A stretch of DNA of 64,000 nucleotides from an uncultured Verrucomicrobiae bacterium (GCA_943788245.1 CALSPN010000008.1:25872-89871), one strand, 5' to 3'; counted from the stretch's first letter, positions 20,016 through 29,408 are shown. Notes: generated by a model from the letters alone, not told the origin. A program made the numbers and translations.

Positions 20016-21476
20016 ATGAATTCACTTGGCAATTACCCAGTTAGGCATGGATCACCCTTAGTGTGCTCGCATAGTTTACACTGCATGTGGGTCAGCCTTC
20101 TCCTTGGAGCATTTTCCATTCTCATTGCTCAATCATCTCTCTCAGCTCGCGACCAACCGAATTTTGTCCTGATTTTTTGTGATGATCTCGGATATGGTGA
20201 CCTGGGATCATACGGGCACCCAAGTATCCGGACGCCTAATCTCGACAAGATGGCTGCGGATGGAATGCGTTTGACGGATTTTTACTCTGCTGCCTCCGTT
20301 TGCACCCCAAGTCGGGCTGCCTTGTTAACGGGGCGGTATCCGGTTCGGAGCGGTATGTGCAGCGACCGTCGCCGTGTTCTGTTTCCCGACTCTTCGGGTG
20401 GTTTACCGGAATCTGAGTGGACCATAGCTGAAGCTCTAAAGTTAGAGGGGTATGCTACGGCCGCGGTTGGTAAATGGCATTTGGGGCATCGGCACCAATA
20501 TTTACCCACGGAACATGGATTTGATTCTTATTATGGCATTCCATATTCCAACGATATGGACCGAGTTTCCACTGCCCCGAGAGGTGCTGCCAAGAGTTTG
20601 GAGCCGCACATCAATTGGTGGAACGTTCCTTTACTGAAAAACCAAAAAGTGGTCGAACAGCCCGTAGATCAAACAACCATCACTCGACGCTACACGCGTC
20701 AGGCCACTAAATTCATTGAATCCAATCGCGAGAATCCTTTTTTTCTCTATCTGGCTCATTCCATGCCGCACGTACCACTCTTTCGTTCCAAACAATTTGA
20801 AGGTCATAGCCTTCGGGGTTTATACGGAGACGTGATCGAAGAAATTGATTGGAGTGTCGGACAAATTTTAAGCGCATTGACTGAGAATGGATTGGATAAA
20901 AACACATTGGTATTTTTTACAAGTGATAATGGACCTTGGTTAACTCAAGGCCCTGCGGGTGGAACTGCTGGTCTCTTGCGCGAAGGCAAAGGCAGCACAT
21001 GGGAAGGTGGCATGCGGGAACCTGCGATTGCCTGGTGGCCCGGTCAAATTCAGCCAGGTTCTGTGAGTAGCGAGCTTGCTGCCACCATTGACTTATTTCC
21101 CACTTTTTTGAGCCTTGCTGGTGGGAATCTCTTGGCAGGCCTTGAAATCGATGGCCATGACATGTCTCCTGTCTTATTTGAACACAGCCAGTCTGTCCGC
21201 CACCATTTTGCCTACTATCGTGGAACGCAGATATTTGCATTGCGGATGGGAGCTTTCAAAGCCCATTTCATGACCAAATCGGCCTATGGACGAGATCCAA
21301 TCGAGACCCACGACCGACCTTTGATTTATAACCTTCAAGCTGACCCTTCGGAAAGATTTGATCTAGGTGAATCGAGGCCCGAACTTGTTACGGCTTTTGA
21401 AAACTTGAAGGTTCATTACCTCAATGAAGTGGAAGTGGCACCTTCGCGACTTGAGTCACGCATGCCCAAGCAATAA
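20016..21476 (+). CDS. Exported type I sulfatase (arylsulfatase A/GALNS-like)
   Basis: This 486-residue formylglycine-dependent sulfatase hydrolyses sulfate esters, most likely on polysaccharides. A signal peptide (hydrophobic core about 24-40) ends before ARDQPN. Calcium ligands are the Asp pair in FCDDLGYGD (56-57) and DNG in FFTSDNGPW. The catalytic Cys96 is in CTPSR, the substrate for formylglycine-generating enzyme, followed by AALLTGRYPVRSGM. AVGKWHLGH supplies the conserved Lys/His. The sequence is intact. It stands alone between rpsB and prfB, not in an obvious operon. The sulfated substrate cannot be assigned from sequence alone. Confidence 0.92.
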   Translation: MNSLGNYPVRHGSPLVCSHSLHCMWVSLLLGAFSILIAQSSLSARDQPNFVLIFCDDLGYGDLGSYGHPSIRTPNLDKMAADGMRLTDFYSAASVCTPSRAALLTGRYPVRSGMCSDRRRVLFPDSSGGLPESEWTIAEALKLEGYATAAVGKWHLGHRHQYLPTEHGFDSYYGIPYSNDMDRVSTAPRGAAKSLEPHINWWNVPLLKNQKVVEQPVDQTTITRRYTRQATKFIESNRENPFFLYLAHSMPHVPLFRSKQFEGHSLRGLYGDVIEEIDWSVGQILSALTENGLDKNTLVFFTSDNGPWLTQGPAGGTAGLLREGKGSTWEGGMREPAIAWWPGQIQPGSVSSELAATIDLFPTFLSLAGGNLLAGLEIDGHDMSPVLFEHSQSVRHHFAYYRGTQIFALRMGAFKAHFMTKSAYGRDPIETHDRPLIYNLQADPSERFDLGESRPELVTAFENLKVHYLNEVEVAPSRLESRMPKQ

Positions 21477-22009
21477 GGCTTTATTGGATTGGCTTTTAAT
21501 TGCTTTCGGCATTCTCAAACAGGGATTATTTTATCTGGCGCCCTCAAACAGCATCCATGATCTCCCTCTTGCGTATGCTTGCCATAACTTTGTTGAATAC
21601 CCTTGCGCGAGGGATTTGACTCAGAGAAGGAAGACTTCGGGAAGTATTCATATTGATGGTTGTGCTGATCTGAATCACCACGGCCCTTCTTGGTGACGTA
21701 TTTCACCGTTTGCAAACACTAGCGAGCGAGTTAACGGACACAAAACGCGACAGCGGAGCAACCAAGAAATCCGCTATCGCGCTGTGTCCATTTGAGATTG
21801 TCCATCGTCTGCCTCACCAAAACGTCATTTTCATGGGGCATTCTTCAAGACAAAATCGAGAGTTTTGTCGGGATGAACCGACTAACTAACGGTCTCTCCA
21901 ATAAACTAAACGTAGGAAGTGGCCTTAACGTGTCATTTTTTTTTCAGAAAAATCCATTTTTTGTCTTTTCACTCGTCAATAAACCCCTGTTTGCATAGAG
22001 TATTTGAAT
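21477..22009. other. Intergenic region before prfB with a large hairpin
   Basis: 533 bp without a recognisable gene; the short ORFs here show no family features. The one clear element is an imperfect 54-nt hairpin at 21736-21789, listed separately. No intrinsic terminator of the usual stem-plus-T-run form was found for the upstream sulfatase. Confidence 0.5.
21736..21789. repeat. Long imperfect inverted repeat (hairpin)
   Basis: Three nested arms pair around a 12-nt loop: GGACACA with TGTGTCC, CGCGA with TCGCG, and AGCGGA with TCCGCT, with small internal loops between. That is 18 base pairs in 54 nt. No T-run follows on either strand, so it is not an ordinary intrinsic terminator. It could be a REP-like or MITE-like element, or a structured RNA in the prfB leader. 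Confidence 0.7.
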
Positions 22010-23153
22010 ATGTTTGAGCAGGTCAAAGAAGAGTTAGTCGCTTTAAGAGAGAAACTTTCGCATCTACGGAGGTTTCTTTGACGAGGGTAAGCTAGACAAA
22101 CGACTCATCGAGCTGGAAGCTCAGATGAGTCGCGAAGATTTTTGGAATGACAGGGATGCTGCGCAAAAACTTACGGATGAATCCGCCTCAATTCGGCGGA
22201 AGCTGGATCCCCTGAAAAAGGGTGAGACCCGATTGCAGGATATCGAAGTAATGCTTGAGCTGGGTGTCGAAGAACCAGAATCTGTTCAAGAAACAATCGA
22301 AGCCGATCTCACCGAAGATATTTCAGCTTTTCGAAAAGAATACGATGCCCTGGAATTAAGCACCTTATTGACAGGTCCTCATGATGCAAATAATTGCATT
22401 TTAAGTATTAATGCAGGTGCTGGTGGGACAGAATCCTGCGATTGGGCAGACATGCTCATGCGCATGTACCAACGTTGGGGCGAATCGCGTGGGTGGAAGG
22501 TAGATGTCACTGATATTCTTGAAGGCGACACCGCTGGAATCAAAAGTGCGGTGATGCTCATTTCGGGTGAGAACGCATATGGTTTTTGCAAAGCCGAGCG
22601 TGGTGTTCACAGGCTTGTTCGCATTTCTCCTTTTGACTCGAACAAACGGCGTCACACGAGTTTTGCCAGTGTGGACGTCATTGCTGAAATCGCTGAAACT
22701 GAGCAGGAATCGATTCCTCCTACTGAATTTCGTGTGGATACCTTTCGGTCTGGGGGCAAGGGGGGACAGAATGTGAACAAGGTGGAAACCGCAGTTCGCA
22801 TAACCCACCTTGAGAGCGGATTGTCAGTTGCTTGTCAGACCCAGCGCTCCCAGCATCAAAATCGTGCTACGGCAATGAATTTGCTCCTATCCCGGATTTT
22901 TGCACTGAAACAGGATCAGCAAAAAAAGGACATGGAACGCTTCTATGGAGAAAAAGGCAGTGTGTCCTGGGGAAATCAAATTCGCAGTTATGTTTTTCAG
23001 CCCTACCGGATGGTAAAGGATTTACGAACCGGAATTGATACAAGTGATGTTCAGGGTGTGATGGATGGTAAATTGAATGACTTTGTAGATGGATGGCTGA
23101 GAGCAGGGTGTCCGTTGAAAAAAATTACGGGTATTGAGGAGGTAGATGCATGA
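22010..23153 (+). CDS. prfB: Peptide chain release factor 2 (programmed +1 frameshift)
   Basis: RF2 recognises UGA and UAA stop codons and triggers peptide release. Translation starts at ATG 22010, runs 23 codons to CTT at 22076-22078, meets an in-frame TGA (22079-22081), shifts +1 and continues from GAC at 22080, giving about 380 residues. The SPF tripeptide that reads the stop codon is in VRISPFDSNKRR, and the catalytic GGQ is in SGGKGGQNVNKVE. A shortened start at 22125 would lose the conserved N-terminal helix. RF2 abundance controls its own frameshifting, the known autoregulation of this gene. The stop overlaps the trpC start (ATGA). Confidence 0.96.
22066..22082 (+). promoter_or_regulatory. 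prfB programmed +1 frameshift site
   Basis: An internal Shine-Dalgarno GGAGG (22068-22072) lies exactly 3 nt before CTT TGA C. This is the same geometry as the classical bacterial RF2 site (SD, 3 nt, CTT, UGA followed by C). When RF2 is scarce, the ribosome slips +1 at the poor UGA-C stop. Confidence 0.95.
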
Positions 23154-23951
23154 GTATTCTAGACAAAATTGTGCAAACAAAATTGATAGAAGTATCACAT
23201 CTCAAATACGATATGCCTTCCGAAGGTTATCTGAAATCCAAATTAAATCAAAGAGGTGTTCGACCTTTTTTAGATTCCTTGAGATCGCCAAGGCGTGGAG
23301 ATGTCGCATTGATCGCTGAGATCAAAAAGGCGTCGCCCTCCAAAGGGGTCATCTGTTCTGATTTTGATCCTGTCCGGATTGCTCAAGCCTATCAGGATGC
23401 AGGCGCGACTTGCTTATCAGTTTTGACAGATGTGGATTATTTTCAAGGTTCACTGGAATACCTCAAAGCTGTCCGACAGGCGGTTGATCTGCCGCTTCTG
23501 CGAAAAGATTTTATTATTGATGCGAGACAGATTGAAGAGGCAATCGATTATGGTGCGGACGCAATCTTGCTCATCGCAGCCATTCTTGATGACCAACAAT
23601 TAAAATCTCTCCATACGTTGGCGACAGGTGCCGGTTTGACCGCTTTGGTGGAAGTGCATGATGAGGAAGAATTAAATCGTGTCATGAGCGCTGGTTGCCT
23701 GCTGGTGGGTGTGAATAATAGAAACTTGAAAGACTTCTCAGTCGATTTGGAGACAACCGATCGCATGGCAAAACTATGGCGTGAATCCGGGCGACCTTCC
23801 GGTAGCGTATTAGTTGCAGAGAGTGGTATTTACTCGCGCGAGGATGTTCTTGAGGTGAAAAAAAGGAGGAGCCTCTGCTATCCTTGTAGGAGAATCCCTT
23901 ATGCGTGATACTTCCAATATTCAATCTAAAGTCGTTGAGTTGCTTGGTTGA
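23150..23951 (+). CDS. trpC: Indole-3-glycerol phosphate synthase (one frameshift near the 3' end)
   Basis: This enzyme converts 1-(2-carboxyphenylamino)-1-deoxyribulose 5-phosphate to indole-3-glycerol phosphate in tryptophan synthesis. It is a TIM barrel with the signatures IAEIKKASPSKG (catalytic Lys), LRKDFIID, LVEVHDEEE, GVNNRNLKDF and VAESGI. The frame breaks at an A7 run near 23860-23866; dropping one A restores GGASAILVGESLMRD, the phosphate-binding end of the barrel, and a stop at 23949. The repaired protein is about 266 residues, normal for TrpC. It is coupled to prfB by a 4-bp overlap. No other trp gene is in the window. Confidence 0.93.
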
Positions 23952-24023
23952 GGTCCCAGCACTATCCAGCGTATAAATGGTTTGTCCTATCGGCGCACTT
24001 ACCATTAAATTCTAATATCCGTT

Positions 24024-25310
24024 ATGAATAATCTAGAAACAATCTGTTTACATGGCGGGCATACGCCCGATTCCGCTTCTAATGCACGTGCAGTTCCTGT
24101 CTATCGAACAAGCTCTTTTGTGTTCAAGGATACAGAGCATGCAGCCAATCTTTTTGCACTGAAAGAACTTGGTAACATTTACTCGCGCATCATGAACCCA
24201 ACTCAAGATGTGCTGGAGCAACGCGTCGCCTCCCTTGATAATGGAGCCGCTGCTCTCGCTTTGTCTTCAGGAACAAGCGCCATTTTTTACACTGTAATCA
24301 ATTTGTGTCAGGCGGGTGATGAAATTGTATCTGCGAACAATCTCTACGGGGGTTCCTTCACTCAATTCAACGACATCCTGCCACAGTTTAACATCAAGAC
24401 AAATTTCGTTGATTCCAATGACCCTGAAAATTTCCGAAAAGCAATCACGCCCAAAACCAAATTACTCTTTTGCGAAACTGTCAGCAATCCGGGGCTGGAC
24501 GTTGCGGATATTGAAGCAATAGCAAAGATTGCTCATGAGCATGGCTTGCCGCTAGTGGTTGATTCGACCTTCACCACTCCCTACTTGCAGCGTCCCATTG
24601 ATCATGGCGCAGACATCGTCATACATTCCTTGACTAAGTGGTTGGGGGGCCATGGTGCTGGCATTGGTGGAATTGTAGTTGATTCTGGCAAGTTCGACTG
24701 GAAATCCGATAAGTTTCCTCTGATGACACAGCCTGAGTCTAGCTATCATGGCGTGCGTTGGGCGCATGACCTTGGCGATTTGAGCCCAATTGCCTTCATA
24801 TTGCGTATGCGTGTTGTGCCATTGCGCAATTTAGGGGCATGCATCACACCTGACAATGCATGGATGTTCCTTCAAGGAATTGAAACACTCACTTTGCGAA
24901 TGGAGCGTCATTGTGAGAACTCCCTGGCTCTTGCAAAGCATCTGCAATCGCATTCAGGTGTAGAGTGGGTAAGATACCCTACTCTGGACGGTGACAAAAA
25001 TAAGCCATTGGCTGACAAATACCTTGGAGGTAAAGGTGGCTCCATGGTCGTATTCGGCATCAAAGGTGGCGCAGAAGCCGGAAGTCGTTTTATTGAAAAG
25101 CTTAATTTATTCTCTCATCTTGCCAATGTAGGCGATGCAAAAAGTCTCGCCATTCACCCGGCTACGACAACGCACTCGCAGTTATCCGCCGAAGCCCAAA
25201 AAGCAGGTGGCATTACTCCAGAATTGATTCGTCTGTCCGTTGGCATTGAACACATAGATGACATAATCGCTGATGTCGATCAGGCGATTGAGGCCTCTAC
25301 CAATGCCTAA
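24024..25310 (+). CDS. metY: O-acetylhomoserine sulfhydrylase (MetY-type)
   Basis: This PLP enzyme makes homocysteine from O-acetylhomoserine and sulfide (direct sulfhydrylation). It has 428 residues, the length of the MetY subgroup of the Cys/Met-metabolism PLP family. The PLP lysine is K205 in IHSLTKWLGGHG. SRIMNPTQDVLEQRVASL (54-71) and SSGTSAI (81-87) are the cofactor phosphate region, and SLAIHPATTTHSQL near the C-terminus is typical of the family. The GTG of metX follows 8 bp after its stop, so the pair converts homoserine to homocysteine. The 72-bp upstream gap is too short for a SAM riboswitch. It is intact. Confidence 0.93.
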   Translation: MNNLETICLHGGHTPDSASNARAVPVYRTSSFVFKDTEHAANLFALKELGNIYSRIMNPTQDVLEQRVASLDNGAAALALSSGTSAIFYTVINLCQAGDEIVSANNLYGGSFTQFNDILPQFNIKTNFVDSNDPENFRKAITPKTKLLFCETVSNPGLDVADIEAIAKIAHEHGLPLVVDSTFTTPYLQRPIDHGADIVIHSLTKWLGGHGAGIGGIVVDSGKFDWKSDKFPLMTQPESSYHGVRWAHDLGDLSPIAFILRMRVVPLRNLGACITPDNAWMFLQGIETLTLRMERHCENSLALAKHLQSHSGVEWVRYPTLDGDKNKPLADKYLGGKGGSMVVFGIKGGAEAGSRFIEKLNLFSHLANVGDAKSLAIHPATTTHSQLSAEAQKAGGITPELIRLSVGIEHIDDIIADVDQAIEASTNA

Positions 25311-25318
25311 GGATTGCT

Positions 25319-26467
25319 GTGGAAACAGCCCAGACTCATTTCGCGTCTATCAGTTCAGAGAGTGATCCTCTCCAACTTTTCAGCGGTGATCAATTGGTCG
25401 CCGCTGAAGTTGCTTACGAAACCTATGGCGCACTGAACGAGGCCAAAGACAACGCGATCCTCATCTTTCACGCCCTGAGTGGCAGTCAGCATGCTGCTGG
25501 TCGCAACGAAGCAGTTGAAGGTGTCGAGCGCTACTGGACTGATGAATGTCATGAGGGTTGGTGGGAAAATTTCATTGGGCCAGGGAAGGCTTTGGACACA
25601 AGTCAGTTCTATGTGATCTGCGCCAATTACCTGGGAGGCTGCTATGGTTCAACGGGGCCATCCTCTTTGGATCACGAGACAGGAAATCCGTTTGGCTCTA
25701 GATTTCCAAGCATTGCCATCCGAGATATCGTTGATTCGCAAGCGAAGCTCTTGAATGCTCTGGGAATTGATTGCCTACACGCTGTTGTAGGAGGTTCCAT
25801 GGGCGGGATGGCTTGTTTGAGTTTTGCGACTCGATATCCTGATCGCGTCAACGTGGTTATTCCCATGGCAGCTAGCCTCTACGCCACAACGCTTCATCGT
25901 ATTCACAATTTTGAGCAGATTTATGCGGTTGAATCTGATCCTAATTTTCAGGGCGGTGATTATTACGGTGGTGTATTTCCTGATCAGGGATTGGCTCTTG
26001 CAAGGATGATTGCCCACAAAACCTATGTATCACTATCAACAATGGAAGATCGGGCCAGAAATGAAATCGTTCAGCCTTCGAGCGGATTCAAGCATTATCG
26101 ATTCAGCCACCCCATCGAATCCTATTTGTTGCATCAAGGAAGAAAGTTTGTCTCCCGCTTCGACGCCAACACATATCTCCGCTTGTGTGAAGCCTGGCTG
26201 CGTTTTGATCTATTGAAGGAGGCAGAGAGTGATAGTTATCAAGCGCTTTTTTCTTCCTGCAAACACCAGAAGTACATGATTTTCAGTGTGGATTCAGATG
26301 TGTGCTTTTACCCTGAGGACCAGGTGCACATGGCACGTATTCTGAAGCAAAACGATATTCGTTGCCGGCATATTACGATTCACTCCGAGAAAGGTCATGA
26401 TGCATTCCTCTTGGAACCCGAGCTTTTGGAACCCCACCTGAAACATTCGCTTGAAAATCCTTGGTAG
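25319..26467 (+). CDS. metX: Homoserine O-acetyltransferase
   Basis: MetX acylates homoserine from acetyl-CoA, the activation step of methionine synthesis. The protein has 382 residues of alpha/beta-hydrolase fold. The nucleophile is Ser160 in VVGGSMGGMA, the acid is an Asp near 327 in VDSDVCFYPEDQ, and the histidine is His360 in KGHDAFLLE. ANYLGGCYGSTGPSS is a family signature. The start is GTG, with AAGGA overlapping the metY stop and 7 nt of spacing, so translation is coupled to metY. Some members of this family use succinyl-CoA, which cannot be excluded. A terminator follows. Confidence 0.93.
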   Translation: METAQTHFASISSESDPLQLFSGDQLVAAEVAYETYGALNEAKDNAILIFHALSGSQHAAGRNEAVEGVERYWTDECHEGWWENFIGPGKALDTSQFYVICANYLGGCYGSTGPSSLDHETGNPFGSRFPSIAIRDIVDSQAKLLNALGIDCLHAVVGGSMGGMACLSFATRYPDRVNVVIPMAASLYATTLHRIHNFEQIYAVESDPNFQGGDYYGGVFPDQGLALARMIAHKTYVSLSTMEDRARNEIVQPSSGFKHYRFSHPIESYLLHQGRKFVSRFDANTYLRLCEAWLRFDLLKEAESDSYQALFSSCKHQKYMIFSVDSDVCFYPEDQVHMARILKQNDIRCRHITIHSEKGHDAFLLEPELLEPHLKHSLENPW

Positions 26468-26495
26468 GTTTTTCCATGCCCAGTTTCAGCAAATA

Positions 26496-26529
26496 AAAAC
26501 CGACGGAAACGAATTTCCGCCGGTTTTTT
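26496..26529. terminator. Bidirectional intrinsic terminator
   Basis: The stem ACCG-a-CGGAAA pairs with TTTCCG-c-CGGT around a CGAA tetraloop. It is preceded by four A residues and followed by six T residues. It lies between the convergent metX and outer-membrane protein genes and can end transcripts from both sides. Confidence 0.88.
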
Positions 26530-26557
26530 GTAATGATTTATAGTTAAAAAATCAGTG

Positions 26558-27415
26558 CTAAAATCTGATGACCATGTCCACAATGTAGCGTTCATCCATG
26601 ATACCCTCATCGCTTCCAACACCATTTTCATAAGAGAGTCCGAGATCGACTCTGTCATGCAATCTTGAGCGGAACCCAAATCCAATGGCGCTGTAAGTGT
26701 CCCCTTCCGCTGCAGCAGAACCAAAGTTAATCAAGTCATATCCCTCGACAGGTGTCGCTCCATCTCCGCCTGAGAGCACTGTAAAGGAGTTGAATGCGAT
26801 AAACGGAATAAACCACTTGCAGGTGTAGTAATCAACCTGAGCACTCCAGTGAAGGAAGGAGGACTCCTCATCGTTGTCATTGGGTATGCGGGCACCCACG
26901 CTACCTGTAAAATGAAGATCATCAAAACCTTTCATAGCCGAAACAAATACATTCCATTCCCCATCACCGTTGTTCTGGAAAATGCCGCCCGAACCGGAGG
27001 GTAACTCCAATTTGAGGCCAGGTGTGATCAATAATTGATTCTCTTCATCATCCACCGCGGCATACTTCAGACCAAAGCCAAGGTCTGCCCAGCCGGTTTC
27101 GTTAATACCTGCTGCAGGCATATCCAAGTCACATATCCCGCCCTTGGTTGCGATAAGAGCCAAACGGTCGTTAACTGCCCAGCGTGCCTGCACTCCGTAT
27201 ACATTGGCATCACCACCCCCTAGGAATGAACTTGGGATTTCATGATGAATGAAAACTGGGCGTAGTTCAGTGTTGACTTGAGCAGCTTCAAAGTAAAAAG
27301 GGTTTGTTACCGGCGCAATGGTCTTGTCTTTCCATGATTCTCCTTGAGCTGTATTGGACTGAGATAGGATCAAAGCCACAGCTCCCGCCACTAATAGATT
27401 GCAAGGGTTATTCAT
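26558..27415 (-). CDS. Outer-membrane beta-barrel protein
   Basis: This 285-residue exported protein starts with a signal peptide (MNNPCNLLVAGAVALILS, cleavage likely after QSNTAQG). The mature part alternates polar and hydrophobic residues, with many Gly, Tyr and Phe. The C-terminus YIVDMVIRF ends in phenylalanine, the BAM recognition pattern. The motif GWADLGFGLKYAAV resembles barrel proteins of the transporter/Phenol_MetA_deg group. Function is not known beyond a probable porin-like or structural role. It is convergent with metX and in the same orientation as the purC-eda pair, but separated from it by a terminator. Intact. Confidence 0.75.
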   Translation of the reverse strand: MNNPCNLLVAGAVALILSQSNTAQGESWKDKTIAPVTNPFYFEAAQVNTELRPVFIHHEIPSSFLGGGDANVYGVQARWAVNDRLALIATKGGICDLDMPAAGINETGWADLGFGLKYAAVDDEENQLLITPGLKLELPSGSGGIFQNNGDGEWNVFVSAMKGFDDLHFTGSVGARIPNDNDEESSFLHWSAQVDYYTCKWFIPFIAFNSFTVLSGGDGATPVEGYDLINFGSAAAEGDTYSAIGFGFRSRLHDRVDLGLSYENGVGSDEGIMDERYIVDMVIRF

Positions 27416-27560
27416 ACGCGCATCAACCTAATAACTTTTCTCTGAGTTGTCACTATATCACTTGCGCTTTATGTTACCAAACTTGCCTCACTGAAAAGGT
27501 AAGTGAGATTCAACACGCATCTAACTTTCAGGAATCATCAAACCGAATAAACCGCATTAT

Positions 27561-27591
27561 AAAAAACCAAAAGGATGAAGATCCAATTTTG
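27561..27591 (-). terminator. Intrinsic terminator after purC
   Basis: Read on the minus strand, CAAAA-tt-GGAT pairs with ATCC-TTTTG around CTTC and is followed by GG and a T6 run. It lies 12 bp beyond the purC stop. A second T-run on the plus side could make it work in both directions. Confidence 0.65.
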
Positions 27592-27603
27592 ATTTTTTAA
27601 TGC

Positions 27604-28518
27604 CTATCCTAACCTTACATTTTCATCAGTTAAGCGATTGTAGGCATCCATGTATTTTTCCTGTGTCTTGCGGACAATAAAATCAGGTAAAGCCGGAGCG
27701 GGTGGTGTCTTATCCCATTCCAGATCTTCCAGGTAATCGCGCACAAACTGCTTATCGTAACTGGGCTGTGATCTTCCTGGTGCATAAGATTCAGCAGGCC
27801 AAAATCTGGAGGAATCGGGTGTCAATACTTCATCGATCAACAATAATGCTCCATTAAAATATCCAAACTCAAATTTTGTATCGGCGATGATGATACCTCT
27901 GGAATTTGCATATGCACGGGCACGTTGATAAATCTCGAGGCTGATCTCTTTTACTTGGTGTGCTGTATCTTTACCTACGAGCTCGATCGCTTTTTCGAAA
28001 GAGATGTTTTCATCATGCCCTGTCTCTGCCTTTGTGGCAGGAGTGAAAATAGGTTCGGGGAGCTCTGATGATTCCTTCAGCCCATCCGGAAGAGTGATGC
28101 CACAAACGGTGCGGTCTTTCTGGTATTCCTTCCACCCTGATCCGGCCAGGTAGCCTCTGACTACGCATTCAATGGTCAGTGGCTCAGTTTTTTTGACGAT
28201 CATGCTGCGTCCCTTGAGTTTTTCAGACCATGGTAATAGCTTCTCTGGAAGAGCTTGTTCAGCTGTGTGTTTGCGATGGTTGGCAATTACCCCTTTCATT
28301 TGATCAAACCAGAAATGGGAAATTTGCGTGAGCACGGACCCCTTGGTGGGGATTCCGTTTGGCATCACACAATCAAATGCTGAGATGCGGTCGGTTGCGA
28401 CAAAAAGAAAGGAATCACCCAAATCGAAAATTTCACGAACTTTTCCAGACTTGATTTTGGGAATACCTGGTAATTCCAACTGCAGAATTGGTGGCTGATT
28501 TGGATTGATGGAGGACAT
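27604..28518 (-). CDS. purC: Phosphoribosylaminoimidazole-succinocarboxamide synthase
   Basis: SAICAR synthase joins CAIR and aspartate using ATP in de novo purine synthesis. The protein has 304 residues, the length of the longer, yeast-type bacterial form. GKVREIFDLGDSFLFVATDRISAFD at the N-terminus is the ATP-binding sheet. Later signatures are ECVVRGYLAGSGWKEYQ, IIADTKFEFGY (metal and nucleotide site) and LLIDEVLTPDSSRFW with APGRSQPSYDKQFVRDYL. It follows eda by 14 bp and ends at a terminator, so the pair forms one transcript although the pathways are unrelated. Confidence 0.96.
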   Translation of the reverse strand: MSSINPNQPPILQLELPGIPKIKSGKVREIFDLGDSFLFVATDRISAFDCVMPNGIPTKGSVLTQISHFWFDQMKGVIANHRKHTAEQALPEKLLPWSEKLKGRSMIVKKTEPLTIECVVRGYLAGSGWKEYQKDRTVCGITLPDGLKESSELPEPIFTPATKAETGHDENISFEKAIELVGKDTAHQVKEISLEIYQRARAYANSRGIIIADTKFEFGYFNGALLLIDEVLTPDSSRFWPAESYAPGRSQPSYDKQFVRDYLEDLEWDKTPPAPALPDFIVRKTQEKYMDAYNRLTDENVRLG

Positions 28519-28532
28519 GAATTATTAAAAGT

Positions 28533-29186
28533 TCAGATAGATTGACGCACTTGTTTGAGTCGATCTGAAAACTGGCGTGCCAGTTGCGTTAACGCAGGCC
28601 AATCGTCAGAATCGAGAATAGACTTGGTCAGTAATGATGATCCTACGCCCAAAGCAACGCATCCTGCCTTCAAAAAGGGTTCTATCGTATCAAGTTGAAC
28701 CCCACCCGTGGGTACGATGGGTAAATCAGGCAGTGGAGCACGTAACGCCTTGATGTAGGAGGGGCCAAGCCCGTCAGCAGGAAAAATTTTAACCATATCG
28801 GCACCAGATTCGTAGGCAGTTTGGGCTTCGGTAGGAGAATAAGCACCCACCATGATGGCCCTGTTGGCATTGTGAACAGGTGCTATCAGCGATGTGCGCA
28901 GGATAGGGCTCACGACAAACCTTGCTCCAGCATCCAATGCAGCATGGCATTGCTCCATACGAACAACGGTTCCTGCGCCGACAATCGCAGCATCACCAAG
29001 ATCACGTGTGACATTTCGAATGGCTTCAGGTGCGTCGGGCGTTGAAAAAGTAATTTCAATGGCCCTTATCCCGCCCGATATTAAAGCATGAGAGAGAGGG
29101 ACGGCCTGTTCGCAAGTCCTGGCGCGGACCACTGCGATCAGCCCCGCCTCACACAGTTCCAATTTGATTGATTCTCTTGTAATCAT
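28533..29186 (-). CDS. eda: KDPG/KHG aldolase
   Basis: This class I aldolase cleaves 2-keto-3-deoxy-6-phosphogluconate to pyruvate and glyceraldehyde 3-phosphate. It has 217 residues and a TIM-barrel fold. The Schiff-base lysine is K133 in MVKIFPAD, the general acid/base Glu44 is in AIEITF, and the phosphate loop is TGGVQLDTIEPFLKAG. Related enzymes act on other 2-keto-3-deoxy sugar acids, for example from uronates or galactonate, so a role in polysaccharide-derived sugar breakdown is possible. It is first in the eda-purC transcript and divergent from tRNA-Gly. Confidence 0.92.
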   Translation of the reverse strand: MITRESIKLELCEAGLIAVVRARTCEQAVPLSHALISGGIRAIEITFSTPDAPEAIRNVTRDLGDAAIVGAGTVVRMEQCHAALDAGARFVVSPILRTSLIAPVHNANRAIMVGAYSPTEAQTAYESGADMVKIFPADGLGPSYIKALRAPLPDLPIVPTGGVQLDTIEPFLKAGCVALGVGSSLLTKSILDSDDWPALTQLARQFSDRLKQVRQSI

Positions 29187-29284
29187 AATGACATGAAGTC
29201 AATGCGATAAAAGTCCAACTTTATGGAATTCCTCTCGCATAAGCGATAAAAATGGAACAAACGGAAAAAAAGTGAAATCCACCC

Positions 29285-29313
29285 TTGATAAGAATCACCA
29301 GTCACTTTATAAA
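29285..29313 (+). promoter_or_regulatory. Sigma-70-type promoter of tRNA-Gly
   Basis: A -35 box TTGATA (29285-29290) and a -10 box TATAAA (29308-29313) are separated by exactly 17 bp. Transcription should begin near 29320, about 13 nt before the mature tRNA. Confidence 0.8.
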
Positions 29314-29332
29314 ACCACCTCTCATTTCGAGA

Positions 29333-29408
29333 GCGAGTGTAGCTCAGTTGGTAGAGCGCAACCTTGCCAAGGTTGATGTCGAGAGTTCGAGTCTCTTCAC
29401 TCGCTCCA
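29333..29408 (+). tRNA. tRNA-Gly (anticodon GCC)
   Basis: A complete 76-nt cloverleaf. Acceptor arm GCGAGTG pairs with CACTCGC, the D arm is GCTC/GAGC with AGTTGGTA, and the anticodon stem CAACC/GGTTG holds the loop TTGCCAA, giving anticodon GCC. The T arm is GAGAG with TTCGAGT and CTCTT (one weak pair). The discriminator is T and CCA is encoded in the DNA. A run of seven T residues follows at once and may serve as terminator. Confidence 0.97.

Noticed and set aside
23952..24023. SAM riboswitch upstream of metY
   Set aside because: Only 72 bp separate trpC and metY and no multi-stem structure or terminator is present.
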